Positions 1 to 10,099 of a DNA stretch of 64,000 nt are shown piece after piece (the first letter of the stretch is position 1; each line of letters starts with the position of its first letter). The position numbers were made by a program, and so were the translations under genes. The notes beneath the pieces are model-generated. The model saw only the letters and a program-made list of their open reading frames with translations. It made no database searches and was not told the origin of the DNA. The stretch is from Actinomycetota bacterium (GTDB taxonomy: Bacteria; Actinomycetota; Rubrobacteria; Rubrobacterales; Rubrobacteraceae): the NCBI GenBank assembly GCA_902810695.1, contig CADDYV010000008.1:1-64000 (forward strand), read 5' to 3'.

Positions 1-183
1 AACTTGTTGTGGTACTTGCTCGCGAACTTCATCGGGTCGGGAATTCTGGCGGTGGTGGCTATCGTCGAGCGACAGTGGGGCTTTCTCCTGCTCGAAGGAG
101 TGTGGTCTCTGGTGGGACTGGGGGCCGCCGTAAAGCTGTCGCTTGGCGGTTCGCCTCCTGACGCCGGGCATCCCGCCCGTTGA
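1..183 (+). CDS. C-terminal end of a small membrane protein, CBU_0592-like (partial)
   Basis: The reading frame is open from the first base and stops with TGA at 181-183, so only the last 60 residues are present. They contain a helix starting YLLANFIGSG and a second helix around GVWSLVGLGAAV, then a short polar tail. A helix with N-x-x-G-S followed by a Glu and a Trp-containing helix resembles the CBU_0592-like domain of small bacterial membrane proteins, whose role is unknown. The start lies outside the window, so length and any additional domain cannot be judged. Confidence 0.6.
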   Translation, partial: NLLWYLLANFIGSGILAVVAIVERQWGFLLLEGVWSLVGLGAAVKLSLGGSPPDAGHPAR

Positions 184-254
184 ACGCTGCTCTGGAGTGC
201 ATCCGTGCGAGAATACGGGGAAGATCAGGCACATGAGTGGAGAGGAGCTTTCGG

Positions 255-983
255 ATGAAGGTGATCGGGGCCGGTTTCGGGCGTACAGGCACGGCTTCTC
301 TCAAGGCAGCCCTGGAATGGCTAGGCTTCGGTCCCTGCTACCACATGTTAGAAGTATTCGACAACCCGTCTCACTTGAAGCTGTGGGAGGCCGCCGCTGC
401 GGGCGAGCCGGTCGAGTGGGATGAGGTCTTCAAGCACTACAAGGCCGCCGTGGACTGGCCGGTAGCCGCCTTCTACGAGCAGTTGATGGAAGCCTACCCG
501 GAGGCGAAGGTGGTGCTCACGGTGCGCGACCCCGAGAAGTGGTACGAGAGTACCCGGAGTACGATCTACCATATCAGCAGGGTAACTTCCTCACCGCTAT
601 TCTCGGTTGTGGGGCTGTTCGCTCCCGGACCCAGGCGTGTTTCGAAGATGGTGAACAGGGTCGTCTGGCGGGACACCTTCGGTAACGAGTTCGAGAACAA
701 GCAGCACGCGATCGAAGTCTACGAGCGGCACAATAAAGAGGTCAAACGGAAGGTTCCACCCGAGAAGCTGCTGGTCTACGAAGTCAGCGAGGGCTGGGAG
801 CCGCTGTGCGAATTTCTGGGCGTCGAAGTACCCAAGAACGAACCATTCCCGCACCTCAACGATGCTGCGAGCTTCCAGAAGAGAGTCCAGCGCCGCATGG
901 CGTTCGCCTTCGGGACCGCGGTAGTCGTCATGCTGGTTGCTTCCCTGGCGCTAGTCCGCCTGCTGCGCAGAGCCTCGACCTGA
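255..983 (+). CDS. Sulfotransferase-like family protein with C-terminal membrane helix
   Basis: The 242-residue protein begins MKVIGAGFGRTGTASL, where G-x-x-R-T-G-T-x-S-L is the 5'-phosphosulfate loop of the P-loop sulfotransferase fold. The loop VVLTVRDPEKWYES matches the 3'-phosphate-binding part of PAPS enzymes. This pattern is typical of the Sulfotransferase_4 family common in bacteria, whose acceptors are mostly unknown. Residues from about 215 form one hydrophobic helix (AFAFGTAVVVMLVASLAL) followed by Arg residues, so the enzyme is probably anchored with its domain in the cytoplasm. The ATG at 255 was preferred over 237 because it is preceded by AGGAGC and begins directly at the beta strand of the P-loop. 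The family call is firm and the substrate is unknown. Confidence 0.8.
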   Translation: MKVIGAGFGRTGTASLKAALEWLGFGPCYHMLEVFDNPSHLKLWEAAAAGEPVEWDEVFKHYKAAVDWPVAAFYEQLMEAYPEAKVVLTVRDPEKWYESTRSTIYHISRVTSSPLFSVVGLFAPGPRRVSKMVNRVVWRDTFGNEFENKQHAIEVYERHNKEVKRKVPPEKLLVYEVSEGWEPLCEFLGVEVPKNEPFPHLNDAASFQKRVQRRMAFAFGTAVVVMLVASLALVRLLRRAST

Positions 984-1056
984 CATCCTAGACGCAAAAC
1001 CCGAAAAATATGTTACAGAAAACAATAGGTCGAACCAATCAGGCGGAGGTCGGAAG

Positions 1057-1539
1057 ATGAGCGAGAGCGCGCGGGCCCGAGCGGAAGAGCCCACGGGGGA
1101 AGACAGGCAGGAGAGAACGGCGCGGGAGTTGATCGAACTCCTCAACGAGTTGAGGGTGATACTGCCCGGAATACAGGTGCTGTTCGCTTTTTTACTCACG
1201 GTGCCTTTCAACGGGCGGTTCACGCAGCTAGATACCCTGCAAAAAGACGTATTCTTCGCGACGCTTCTGTGCACCGCTGCCTCGGCGGCGCTCCTGATAG
1301 CGCCCTCAGCTCACCACCGGCTGCTGTGGCGGCAGGGCAAGAGGGAGAGGAGGCTAGAGATGGGAAACACTCTCTCCATTATAGGGCTCATATTTCTGGT
1401 GCCCGCGATGGTCGGGGTGCTGTTCGTGGTGACCGATTTGATCTTCGGCTCGCCCGTGGCCCTCGTGGTTACCGTCTTCCTGGTCCTCTTCTTCGGGGCG
1501 TTGTGGTTCGCCCTCCCGCTGCGATACCGCGAAGGGTGA
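1057..1539 (+). CDS. DUF6328 family membrane protein
   Basis: The 160-residue protein has a charged N-terminus rich in Glu and Arg, then the conserved stretch LLNELRVILPGIQVLFAFLL, and four predicted membrane helices (about 48-65, 70-90, 103-125 and 132-155). This layout matches the DUF6328 family, sometimes labelled as a sodium:proton antiporter without experimental support. A Shine-Dalgarno sequence (GGCGGAGG) precedes the ATG. The gene stands alone between the sulfotransferase-like gene and convergent ilvD, with only 24 bp between the two stops. Confidence 0.7.
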   Translation: MSESARARAEEPTGEDRQERTARELIELLNELRVILPGIQVLFAFLLTVPFNGRFTQLDTLQKDVFFATLLCTAASAALLIAPSAHHRLLWRQGKRERRLEMGNTLSIIGLIFLVPAMVGVLFVVTDLIFGSPVALVVTVFLVLFFGALWFALPLRYREG

Positions 1540-1563
1540 AGCCGCCTCTCTGCCTAGACCGCA

Positions 1564-3246
<1,683 letters not shown>

Positions 3247-3313
3247 CGCTTTCCTCCTTCTACTCGAAAGAGCAGGATAGCACCACCGCAGCCGACTGGC
3301 ACGGCCTAAGCTC

Positions 3314-4288
3314 TCAGTCTCCCTCGGAGAGGGATCCGGCCTGTCTTGGAGGATGAAGCTCCAGGAAGGTCTGGGTGATCTCGGGCAGTTCGTCGTGGAT
3401 AGCGCGCGTGATCCTCTCCAGGAGGTCCTCGATCTGGTCGGTCGTAAGCCCGTCTGAGACGTGGATCTCGGCGTTGACGAGCACCGAATCCGGCCCCAGA
3501 TGCATCGTGAGCAGGCGCAGGACCTGGGTAACTTCTGGGAATGAGGTCATGGCCTCGCGCAGGCGCTTTTGGTCCTCCGGGAGCACCGCCTCGCCGATGA
3601 GCAGCGCGCGGGAGTCGGTCCCCAGTTCCCAGGCGACCACGATCAGCACCAACCCGATAACAATAGAGGCGATTCCGTCGAAGATAACGCTGCCGGTTAT
3701 CTGGGTGAGGACAATCCCCGCCGCTGCGACGAAGAGCCCGATAAGCGCCGCCGTATCCTCGTAGAGCGGAACCTTTATCGTGGTGTTGCGCGTGGTTTTG
3801 AAGTGCTGCCGGAACGAGATCCCCTTCTGTCTCGCAGACCGCCGGAACTCGCGGCTGGTGATGAAAAGCGAGGAGCCCTCGAAGATAAAAGCCGCACCCA
3901 GAACGATGTAACTCGCTAGAAACGACTCGCCGCCTTCGGAGCCGCTGGCTATCTTGGAGATACCCTCGTAGATCGAGAATACCGCCCCGGCGACGAACAG
4001 CCCGACTGCCACGAGAAACGTCCAGAAGAAACGGTCCTGTCCGTAGCCGTAGGGGTGCTTCTGGTCCGGCGGACTCTTGGATGAGCGCAGGCTGACCAGC
4101 AGGAAGACCTGGTTCGTCGTGTCGGCCACCGAGTGCGCTCCCTCGGCGAGCAGCGCCGCGCTCCCCGAGATGAACCCGGCGACGAACTTGGCGATGGCGA
4201 TCAAGATGTTGGCTGTGAAAGCCGCGTAGACGCTCTTCTTCGTCCCCTGCTCTTCGCCGCCCTGGTTCTGGTTCGTCGCCAACTTCAC
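3314..4288 (-). CDS. Cation diffusion facilitator, SLC30A9-like subgroup
   Basis: The 324-residue protein has about six membrane helices and a cytoplasmic C-terminal ferredoxin-like domain (about 215-315), the usual CDF plan for proton-driven export of divalent metals such as Zn, Mn or Fe. Helix 2 carries [13 protein letters not shown] with the metal-binding His and Asp; the following loop has the [11 protein letters not shown] signature, and helix 5 has EDTAALIGL instead of HxxxD. These are features of the bacterial relatives of SLC30A9. The start is uncertain: GTG at 4288 overlaps the GGGGGAG ribosome site, and TTG at 4282 would give better spacing. Metal specificity cannot be read from the sequence. 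Confidence 0.85.
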   Translation of the reverse strand: MKLATNQNQGGEEQGTKKSVYAAFTANILIAIAKFVAGFISGSAALLAEGAHSVADTTNQVFLLVSLRSSKSPPDQKHPYGYGQDRFFWTFLVAVGLFVAGAVFSIYEGISKIASGSEGGESFLASYIVLGAAFIFEGSSLFITSREFRRSARQKGISFRQHFKTTRNTTIKVPLYEDTAALIGLFVAAAGIVLTQITGSVIFDGIASIVIGLVLIVVAWELGTDSRALLIGEAVLPEDQKRLREAMTSFPEVTQVLRLLTMHLGPDSVLVNAEIHVSDGLTTDQIEDLLERITRAIHDELPEITQTFLELHPPRQAGSLSEGD

Positions 4289-4412
4289 TCCCCCGATACG
4301 CCGCCATATGCCTTAGGCTTGTTACCCTGATATTAGCCGATTCGCGCATCGAGAGGTACGCAATCAGCAGCTTCGCCGGGACCTTGCCAGAGCAATTATG
4401 GGTTAGGATTGG

Positions 4413-5297
4413 GTGGTGAAGCGGTTGCGGATGGAAGGCCGGGTCGTTGTTGCGCTTGCGGTTACGATCTTCTTCTGGGCTGCGGCGTTCGCCGCGATAC
4501 GCGCCGGGCTTGAGTCCTACGGGCCGGGGCAGGTCGCGCTTCTCAGGCTCCTTATCGCCTCCGTGATCCTGGCAGCCTACGCCCTCGTAACCCGGATGCG
4601 GATGCCGGAGTTGCGGGATGTTCCGGTGATCTTCGTCGCGGGTTTTCTCGGATTCCCCGTCTACCACGTAGGGCTCAACTTCGGGGAGAGAACGGTGGAG
4701 GCGGGTTCGGCGAGCCTGCTCATCGCCACGGCCCCGATCTTCATCGCCCTGCTCGCTACCATATTTCTGGGAGAGCGGCTGAGGGTCCTCGGGTGGGTCG
4801 GGATGGTCCTGAGCTTCGCGGGAGCCGCAATCATCTCCTTCGGAGAGGGCGGTGGCTACAGCTTCGACCCGAACGCGGTGCCAATCCTGCTCGCCGCCCT
4901 CGGCGAGAGCGGGTATCTGATCATCCAGCGTCCCTACGTGCGGAAGTACGGGTCTCTGGCCTTTACCACCTACGCCATCTGGGCCGGAACGATCCCGACA
5001 CTCTTCTTCCTGCCCGGAGCGATCTCCGAGTTTCCCTCGGCCTCTTTGCAGGCGACGCTGGCCGTGATCTTCCTCGGTATCTTCCCGACGGCCATCTCGT
5101 ACGCCACCTACGCCTACGCCGCCTCGCGTATGCCCGCCGCAGTCTCCGCGAGCTTTCTATACCTCATCCCGGCCCTGGCTTTCCTCGTGGCCTGGGTCTG
5201 GCTCGGCGAGGTTCCTACCCTGATCTCCATCGTCGGTGGCGTCGTGGTGATATCCGGCATCCTGATCGTCAACGCCAAAAGCTCCGAGCAGATATGA
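4413..5297 (+). CDS. EamA/DMT-superfamily transporter
   Basis: The 294-residue protein is built of two EamA repeats of five helices each (about 10-140 and 150-290). The repeats are marked by FFWAAAFAAIRAGLESYGPGQ in the first and ERLRVLGWVGMVLSFAGAAI and GEVPTLISIVGGVVVISGIL at the ends. The family exports or exchanges small metabolites, but the substrate cannot be predicted. The start is GTG at 4413; the in-frame ATG six codons later is an alternative. It is followed after 56 bp by the DUF2905-queA operon, which seems to have its own promoter. Confidence 0.85.
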   Translation: MVKRLRMEGRVVVALAVTIFFWAAAFAAIRAGLESYGPGQVALLRLLIASVILAAYALVTRMRMPELRDVPVIFVAGFLGFPVYHVGLNFGERTVEAGSASLLIATAPIFIALLATIFLGERLRVLGWVGMVLSFAGAAIISFGEGGGYSFDPNAVPILLAALGESGYLIIQRPYVRKYGSLAFTTYAIWAGTIPTLFFLPGAISEFPSASLQATLAVIFLGIFPTAISYATYAYAASRMPAAVSASFLYLIPALAFLVAWVWLGEVPTLISIVGGVVVISGILIVNAKSSEQI

Positions 5298-5318
5298 CCG
5301 GGCGCGCGGGCACCAGCT

Positions 5319-5347
5319 TTGGATATTGTCTCTCCGGCGCATAAAAT
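5319..5347 (+). promoter_or_regulatory. Housekeeping-type promoter for DUF2905-queA-tgt, leaderless
   Basis: TTGGAT (5319-5324), a 17-nt spacer and TAAAAT (5342-5347) resemble a main-sigma promoter. Transcription would start about 6-7 nt downstream, at or next to the ATG at 5354, and no ribosome binding site lies in that gap. The mRNA is therefore predicted to be leaderless. Confidence 0.5.
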
Positions 5348-5353
5348 ATCGGT

Positions 5354-5572
5354 ATGGGTCTGGAAGGCATAGGAAAGCTTTTGATCGGCGGCGCGATAGT
5401 GCTGCTCGTTCTCGGCGGGTTGTTCTTGCTCCTCGGGCGGTTAGGGCTGGACCGTTTGCCGGGGGATCTGGTCTTCAGGCGCGGCAGTTTCACGGTCTAC
5501 TTCCCGATAGGGCTCATGATCCTGCTCTCCCTGCTCGGGACCATCGTACTCAACATCCTCTTCCGGCGCTAG
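5354..5572 (+). CDS. DUF2905 small membrane protein
   Basis: This 72-residue protein has two hydrophobic helices (about 6-30 and 48-69) separated by the loop GRLGLDRLPGDLVFRRG, which is the DUF2905 signature (L-P-G-D-I-x-x-R/K). The family is widespread next to ruvB and queA and has no known function. The TAG stop overlaps by one base the GTG start of queA, so the two are translationally coupled. Confidence 0.85.
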   Translation: MGLEGIGKLLIGGAIVLLVLGGLFLLLGRLGLDRLPGDLVFRRGSFTVYFPIGLMILLSLLGTIVLNILFRR

Positions 5573-6588
5573 TGCGTACCTCCGAACTAGATTACAAGCT
5601 GCCGGAAGAGTTGATCGCGCAGAAACCCGCCGAGCCCCGCGACGCCTCCCGCCTGATGGTCGTGGACGTGCAGAAGCAGGAGATATCGCACCACACCTTC
5701 CGTGACATCCTGCGCTTCCTGAGACGCAAGGACGTGCTGGTGCTGAACGAGACAAAGGTCCTGCCCGCGAGGGTCCTCGCGCACAAGACGAGCGGCGGCG
5801 CGGTCGAGCTTCTGTTCCTGCGGGATCTGGGTGGGGGATGGGAGGTTCTCGCCCGTCCGAGCAAACGCCTGCACGTTGGGATGACACTCAGTGTCGGCGG
5901 CGACGAGGTTAAGCTGATCAAGGAACTCGGGGACGGGCGCTGGGTCGCGCAGGCGCGCAACGTTCAGGCCGTCCTGGAGCGCAGCGGCCACGTGCCCCTG
6001 CCGCCCTACATCGAGCCTACCGCCGAGGCTGAAGCAGCCTACCAGACCGTCTACGCCAAAAATCCCGGCTCCGCCGCCGCCCCGACCGCAGGTTTCCACT
6101 TCACCGAGGAAATCCTAAAAGAGATCGCTGGCATGGGGGCGGAGACTGCCTATGTAACACTCCACGTCGGGACCGGGACCTTCACCCCCGTCAGGTCCGA
6201 GAAGATCGAGGAGCACCGGATGCACGCCGAGCAATACCGCGTGCCCCCAGAGGTCGCCCGGAAGATCGAGGACGCCGAGAGGGTCGTCGCCGTGGGCACG
6301 ACCGTCGCCCGGGCGCTGGAGAGCTGGGCGGAGAGCGGCGCGCTGGAGGGAGAGTCCGAGCTGTTTATCTATCCCGGATACCAGTGGCGGGCAGTAGACG
6401 CCCTGTTGACGAACTTCCACCTGCCGCGCTCGACGCTTCTGGCGATGGTGATGAGCTTTGCGGGGAAGGATCTCATACGCGAGGCTTACGAGACGGCCGT
6501 CAGGGAGCGATACCGCTTCTACTCCTTCGGGGATGCGATGCTGATCTTGGGCGGCGGGAGAGAGCTATCGCTGAACCCGTCTCGATAG
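5572..6588 (+). CDS. queA: S-adenosylmethionine:tRNA ribosyltransferase-isomerase
   Basis: QueA transfers the ribosyl part of SAM to preQ1 in tRNA, giving epoxyqueuosine. The 338-residue sequence contains the family motifs DYKLPEELIAQKPAEPRDASRL at the N-terminus, GGAVELLFL, PPYI near residue 144, and TAGFHFTEEIL followed by THVGTGTF-like VTLHVGTGTF. The GTG at 5572 was chosen because homology starts there and it sits on the DUF2905 stop; the open frame extends further upstream, but that part is out-of-frame DUF2905 coding sequence. The stop TAG is shared with the tgt start region. Confidence 0.95.
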   Translation: MRTSELDYKLPEELIAQKPAEPRDASRLMVVDVQKQEISHHTFRDILRFLRRKDVLVLNETKVLPARVLAHKTSGGAVELLFLRDLGGGWEVLARPSKRLHVGMTLSVGGDEVKLIKELGDGRWVAQARNVQAVLERSGHVPLPPYIEPTAEAEAAYQTVYAKNPGSAAAPTAGFHFTEEILKEIAGMGAETAYVTLHVGTGTFTPVRSEKIEEHRMHAEQYRVPPEVARKIEDAERVVAVGTTVARALESWAESGALEGESELFIYPGYQWRAVDALLTNFHLPRSTLLAMVMSFAGKDLIREAYETAVRERYRFYSFGDAMLILGGGRELSLNPSR

Positions 6589-7697
6589 AGATCCTCGCCA
6601 CAAACGGTGAGGCACGAACCGGTATCTTGCGCACCCCGCACGGGCAGGTAGAAACCCCTACCTTCATGCCCGTCGGGACCAGGGGCACGGTCAAAGGCTT
6701 GACGCCGCGGGACTTGCGAGAGACAGGCGCGGGACTGGTGCTCGGCAACACCTACCACCTGTACCTCCGTCCGGGGGTGGATGTGATCCGCGGGGCCGGG
6801 GGCTTGCACGCCTTTACCGGCTGGAATGGCCCGATGCTCACCGACTCCGGCGGCTACCAGGTCTTCTCGCTCTCGAAGATCCGGAAGCTCTCTGAAGAAG
6901 GCGTCGAGTTCGCCTCCGTCTATGACGGTTCCTCGCACTTCTTCACCCCGGAGCTGACCACCAGGGCGCAGGAAGACCTTGGAGCAGACATCGCGATGGT
7001 CCTGGACGAGTGCCCGCCCGCAGATGCTTCCCGCGAGTACCACGCAGAGTCGTTGCGCCGGACGGCCCGGTGGGCGCGGCGTTGCAAGGAGGCGCACACC
7101 CGGCAGGATCAGGCGCTGTTCGGGATCGTGCAGGGTGGACTCTTCGGGGACCTGCGCTCGGAGAGCCTGGAGCGGACCTTGGAGATCGGGTTTTCCGGTT
7201 ACGCGGTCGGCGGGCTCTCGGTGGGGGAGCCGGGGGAGAAGATGCTGGATGTGCTCTCGAAGGTCTCCCCGGAACTTCCGTCAGAGAAGCCGCGATACTT
7301 CATGGGCATCGGAGACCCGGTAGGGATTCTGGAGGTGATATCGCTCGGGGTGGATATGTTCGACTGCGTGCTTCCGACCCGGCTCGCGCGCCACGGCTCG
7401 GCGCTCACCGCAGAAGGCCGTATCAACCTGAAAAACGCCCGCTACCGCACCGACTTCGGGCCGCTCGATCCAGAATGCTCGTGCGAGGCTTGCGCGGGAT
7501 ACAGCCGGGCTTACCTCTCGCACCTCTGCCGGGAGAACGAGCTTCTCGGACACCGGCTCATCACGCTGCACAACGTAACCTTCGTGAGCGAGCTCTGCCG
7601 AATGGCGCGGGAGAACATAAAAGCGGGGAGCTACGAAAAGTGGGTGCGCGCCTGGATCGGGCGCTACGAGGGGCGCATAGCTTCAGGCACCGAGTGA
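6585..7697 (+). CDS. tgt: Queuine/preQ1 tRNA-guanine transglycosylase; start codon unusual
   Basis: Tgt exchanges G34 of GUN-anticodon tRNAs for preQ1, the step before QueA. Clear motifs are TPTFMPVGTRGTVKGL, DSGGYQVFSL with the catalytic Asp, GGLSVGEP, and the zinc-site cysteines in CSCEACAGYSRAYL. The N-terminus of the family (IEILATNGEARTG) has no in-frame ATG, GTG or TTG near it: the nearest upstream is GTG at 6384, deep inside queA, and the nearest downstream is TTG at 6627. The position given is an ATA that overlaps the queA stop as ATAG; this is a guess by homology. The identity is certain and the start is not. Confidence 0.9.
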   Translation: MEILATNGEARTGILRTPHGQVETPTFMPVGTRGTVKGLTPRDLRETGAGLVLGNTYHLYLRPGVDVIRGAGGLHAFTGWNGPMLTDSGGYQVFSLSKIRKLSEEGVEFASVYDGSSHFFTPELTTRAQEDLGADIAMVLDECPPADASREYHAESLRRTARWARRCKEAHTRQDQALFGIVQGGLFGDLRSESLERTLEIGFSGYAVGGLSVGEPGEKMLDVLSKVSPELPSEKPRYFMGIGDPVGILEVISLGVDMFDCVLPTRLARHGSALTAEGRINLKNARYRTDFGPLDPECSCEACAGYSRAYLSHLCRENELLGHRLITLHNVTFVSELCRMARENIKAGSYEKWVRAWIGRYEGRIASGTE

Positions 7698-7701
7698 TGG
7701 G

Positions 7702-7710
7702 TGCTAGAAT
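7702..7710 (+). promoter_or_regulatory. Extended -10 promoter for secD
   Basis: TGCTAGAAT is an extended -10 box (TGn-TAGAAT). It ends 13 nt before the secD ATG, leaving room for only about a 7-nt leader without a Shine-Dalgarno. The identical nine bases lie upstream of the rel gene at 14537-14545. No good -35 was found. Confidence 0.45.
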
Positions 7711-7723
7711 TATGGTCTGATCA

Positions 7724-9199
7724 ATGGGTAGCAGACGCAACAACCTCGTCGTCCTGGGCCTCGTGCTCGTCCTTATCCTGGCGGCCGTTTACGTCATATT
7801 CATCCGCCAGCCGGTTACCAAGTCCACGAAGCTCGGTCTGGACCTCAAGGGCGGCGTGGCCGTGGTGCTCAAGGGGCATCACTCCAACGGCAAGCCCGTT
7901 ACCCGCGATGAGATGGAGCAGGCCGTCCAGATCATCCAGCAGCGCATCAACAGCCTCGGCGTCAGCGAGCCGGAGGTCCAGATCCAGGGCCAGAACGAGG
8001 TCTCGGTCCAGATCCCCGGCGTAACTAACGAGCAGCGGGCGGTCAAGATCATCGGCAAGACGGCCCAGCTCGGCTTCTACCAGGTGCTCGCCGTCAACGG
8101 CCAACAGTCGGTTCCGAGCGATCAGGTCCACAAGGTAGAGAGCAAACTAGAGAAGAGCCTCAAGAAGAGCAACGCCTACAAGAAAGGCAAAACGAAAATT
8201 CTCTTTGAGGAGGATCCATCTCTGCAAGGCAGCGGCACCGACGTTTCCGCCTATGTGGTCCCCGAGCAGCCCGCGGTAACGGGCAAGGCGCTCAAGCCGG
8301 GAGCCGCCAAGATAACGTTCGATCAGCAGGGCAAGCGTCAGGTGGCCCTGCAGTTTACCTCTCAGGGTGCCGATCAGTTCGCCAAGCTCACGCAGAAGAT
8401 AGTCAGCAGATCCCAGCTCAGCGGACAGCCGGGCCAGCTTGCCATAGTTCTGGACAAGGATGTGGTGAGCGCGCCCGTGGTAAGGCAGGTACTCTCCAAC
8501 AACGTGGTCATCGAGAACAGCAGTCTTCCGCAGGGGCTCCCGGAGAACGAGGCGAAGCAGCTTGAGATCGTCCTGAACACCGGCGCGCTGCCGGTGAACA
8601 TGAAGGTGCTCTCGGTGATGCAGGTGGGCCCGACGCTCGGCGCGGACTCCTTACGGAGCGGGCTCGAAGCGGCGCTCGCGGGCTTTATTCTGGTGCTCAT
8701 CTTCCTGCTCGCGATCTACCGCGTTCTGGGACTTGTCGCGGACCTGGCGCTCGTGATCTACGCCCTGTTGCTGTGGGGGATTATCGTGGCGGTGCCCATC
8801 ACGATGACGCTGCCCGGAATAGCGGGTATCGTGCTCTCCGTCGGCGTCGCTGCTGACGCGAACATCGTCATCTTCGAGCGAATCAAGGAGGAGATCCGGC
8901 GCGGCAAGACACCCCGCTCGGCGATTCAGCTTGGCTACCAGAAGGGCTTCAGGGCGATCGTGGACGGGAACATCACGACGCTGATTACGGCCTTTATCCT
9001 ATTCGCACTCTCCAGCGCCCAGGTCAAGGGGTTTGCGTTCATGCTCGCTATCGGGGTTGTCCTCTCGATGTTCACGGCTGTGGTGGTAACGCGGGCGCTT
9101 CTGGGGCTCGTCTCGGGGCGGAGTATAAGGCTCTCGCCGCCGATGATGGGTGTCTCCAGGAAGAGCGTTGGCGAGAAGGAACCGGCGAAGGTCGGCTAG
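7724..9199 (+). CDS. secD: Protein translocase subunit SecD
   Basis: SecD with SecF forms the RND-type complex that uses the proton gradient to complete export through SecYEG. The 491-residue protein has an N-terminal helix (about 7-27), then the D1 motif GLDLKGGVAVVLKG, a periplasmic P1 region with GVSEPEVQIQG, and a C-terminal five-helix domain with VGVAADANIVIFERIKEE and the YQKGFRAIVDGNITTL segment. It is followed after 3 bp by secF. No yajC lies next to it, although yajC often precedes secD. A poorly conserved Lys-rich insertion occurs at about residues 135-180. Confidence 0.95.
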   Translation: MGSRRNNLVVLGLVLVLILAAVYVIFIRQPVTKSTKLGLDLKGGVAVVLKGHHSNGKPVTRDEMEQAVQIIQQRINSLGVSEPEVQIQGQNEVSVQIPGVTNEQRAVKIIGKTAQLGFYQVLAVNGQQSVPSDQVHKVESKLEKSLKKSNAYKKGKTKILFEEDPSLQGSGTDVSAYVVPEQPAVTGKALKPGAAKITFDQQGKRQVALQFTSQGADQFAKLTQKIVSRSQLSGQPGQLAIVLDKDVVSAPVVRQVLSNNVVIENSSLPQGLPENEAKQLEIVLNTGALPVNMKVLSVMQVGPTLGADSLRSGLEAALAGFILVLIFLLAIYRVLGLVADLALVIYALLLWGIIVAVPITMTLPGIAGIVLSVGVAADANIVIFERIKEEIRRGKTPRSAIQLGYQKGFRAIVDGNITTLITAFILFALSSAQVKGFAFMLAIGVVLSMFTAVVVTRALLGLVSGRSIRLSPPMMGVSRKSVGEKEPAKVG

Positions 9200-9202
9200 A
9201 GC

Positions 9203-10096
9203 ATGTTCGAGAAGGTAGATTTCGTCGGGAAGTGGAAGGTGTGGTTCGCCCTCTCCGGCGTGCTGCTTGTGATCGGCATGGCCGCCGTAGCCGCAGGCCG
9301 CCTGAACTTCGGGATAGACTTCCAGGGCGGGGCCAAGTTCACCGTCTCCAAGCCGAGCAAACATCTCAGCGTGGGTCAGATAAGGAGCGACGTTCTCCCC
9401 GCATACGCCGCCAAAGGCGCGGTCGTGCAGCCCCTCGGCGGCGGCGGATATGAGATCCGCACGCCGGTCCTGAACCAGCAACAGACCCAGGAAGTCCAGA
9501 ACAAGCTGAACAACGCCCTCGGTGGAGAGGTCAGCGTAACTAGCGTGAGTCCCACCTTCGGCGGGCAGGTCCGCAATCAGGCGCTGCAGGCTGTCGGGGC
9601 GGCGCTCTTGATCATCGTGATATTTATCAGCTTCCGCTTCGAGTTTTCGTTCGCCATAGCGGCGATGCTCGCGCTCGTGCACGACATCCTGATGACCGTC
9701 GGTTTCTACGCCATAGTCGGCAGGGAGGTCAGCCTGGTTACGGTGGTTGCCATACTGACGATCCTGGGGTACTCGCTCTACGACACGATCATCATTTTCG
9801 ACAGGATCCGGGAGAACTCCCCGACGGTCGGTTACAACCGCAGGCGCTTCGATCAGATGGTGAACAACTCCATCCGGCAGGTGGTGAGGCGTTCGATCTA
9901 CACTTCGGTCTCGACCGTCATCCCGGTTACGGCGCTTTTGATCTTCGGCCAGTCCACCTTGAGCGACTTCGCCTTCGCCCTCCTGGTAGGGATTATCAGC
10001 GGGACGTATAGCTCGATCTTTATCGCCTCACCGATACTCTCGCTCTACAAGGCGTGGCGTGCCGGAAAGCTCAGGACCGCCACGCGCTCGGCTTGA
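9203..10096 (+). CDS. secF: Protein translocase subunit SecF
   Basis: The 297-residue partner of SecD has the first helix, the motif NFGIDFQGGAKF, a short extracytoplasmic domain, and five C-terminal helices with LALVHDILMTVGFYA, GYSLYDTIIIFDRIREN and NNSIRQVVRRSIYTS, all diagnostic for SecF. It begins 3 bp after the secD stop, so they are co-expressed. The stop lies 3 bp from the stop of the convergent oxidoreductase gene, and no hairpin terminator separates them. Confidence 0.95.
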   Translation: MFEKVDFVGKWKVWFALSGVLLVIGMAAVAAGRLNFGIDFQGGAKFTVSKPSKHLSVGQIRSDVLPAYAAKGAVVQPLGGGGYEIRTPVLNQQQTQEVQNKLNNALGGEVSVTSVSPTFGGQVRNQALQAVGAALLIIVIFISFRFEFSFAIAAMLALVHDILMTVGFYAIVGREVSLVTVVAILTILGYSLYDTIIIFDRIRENSPTVGYNRRRFDQMVNNSIRQVVRRSIYTSVSTVIPVTALLIFGQSTLSDFAFALLVGIISGTYSSIFIASPILSLYKAWRAGKLRTATRSA

Positions 10097-10099
10097 GTG

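Noticed and set aside
3306-4667. 453-codon minus-strand frame across the CDF transporter and the EamA start
   Set aside because: The CDF frame explains this stretch with membrane helices and metal ligands; the alternative is Arg-rich and lacks features.
5326-5571. Upstream extension of the queA frame
   Set aside because: It overlaps the DUF2905 gene in another frame and has no homology; GTG 5572 fits the operon.
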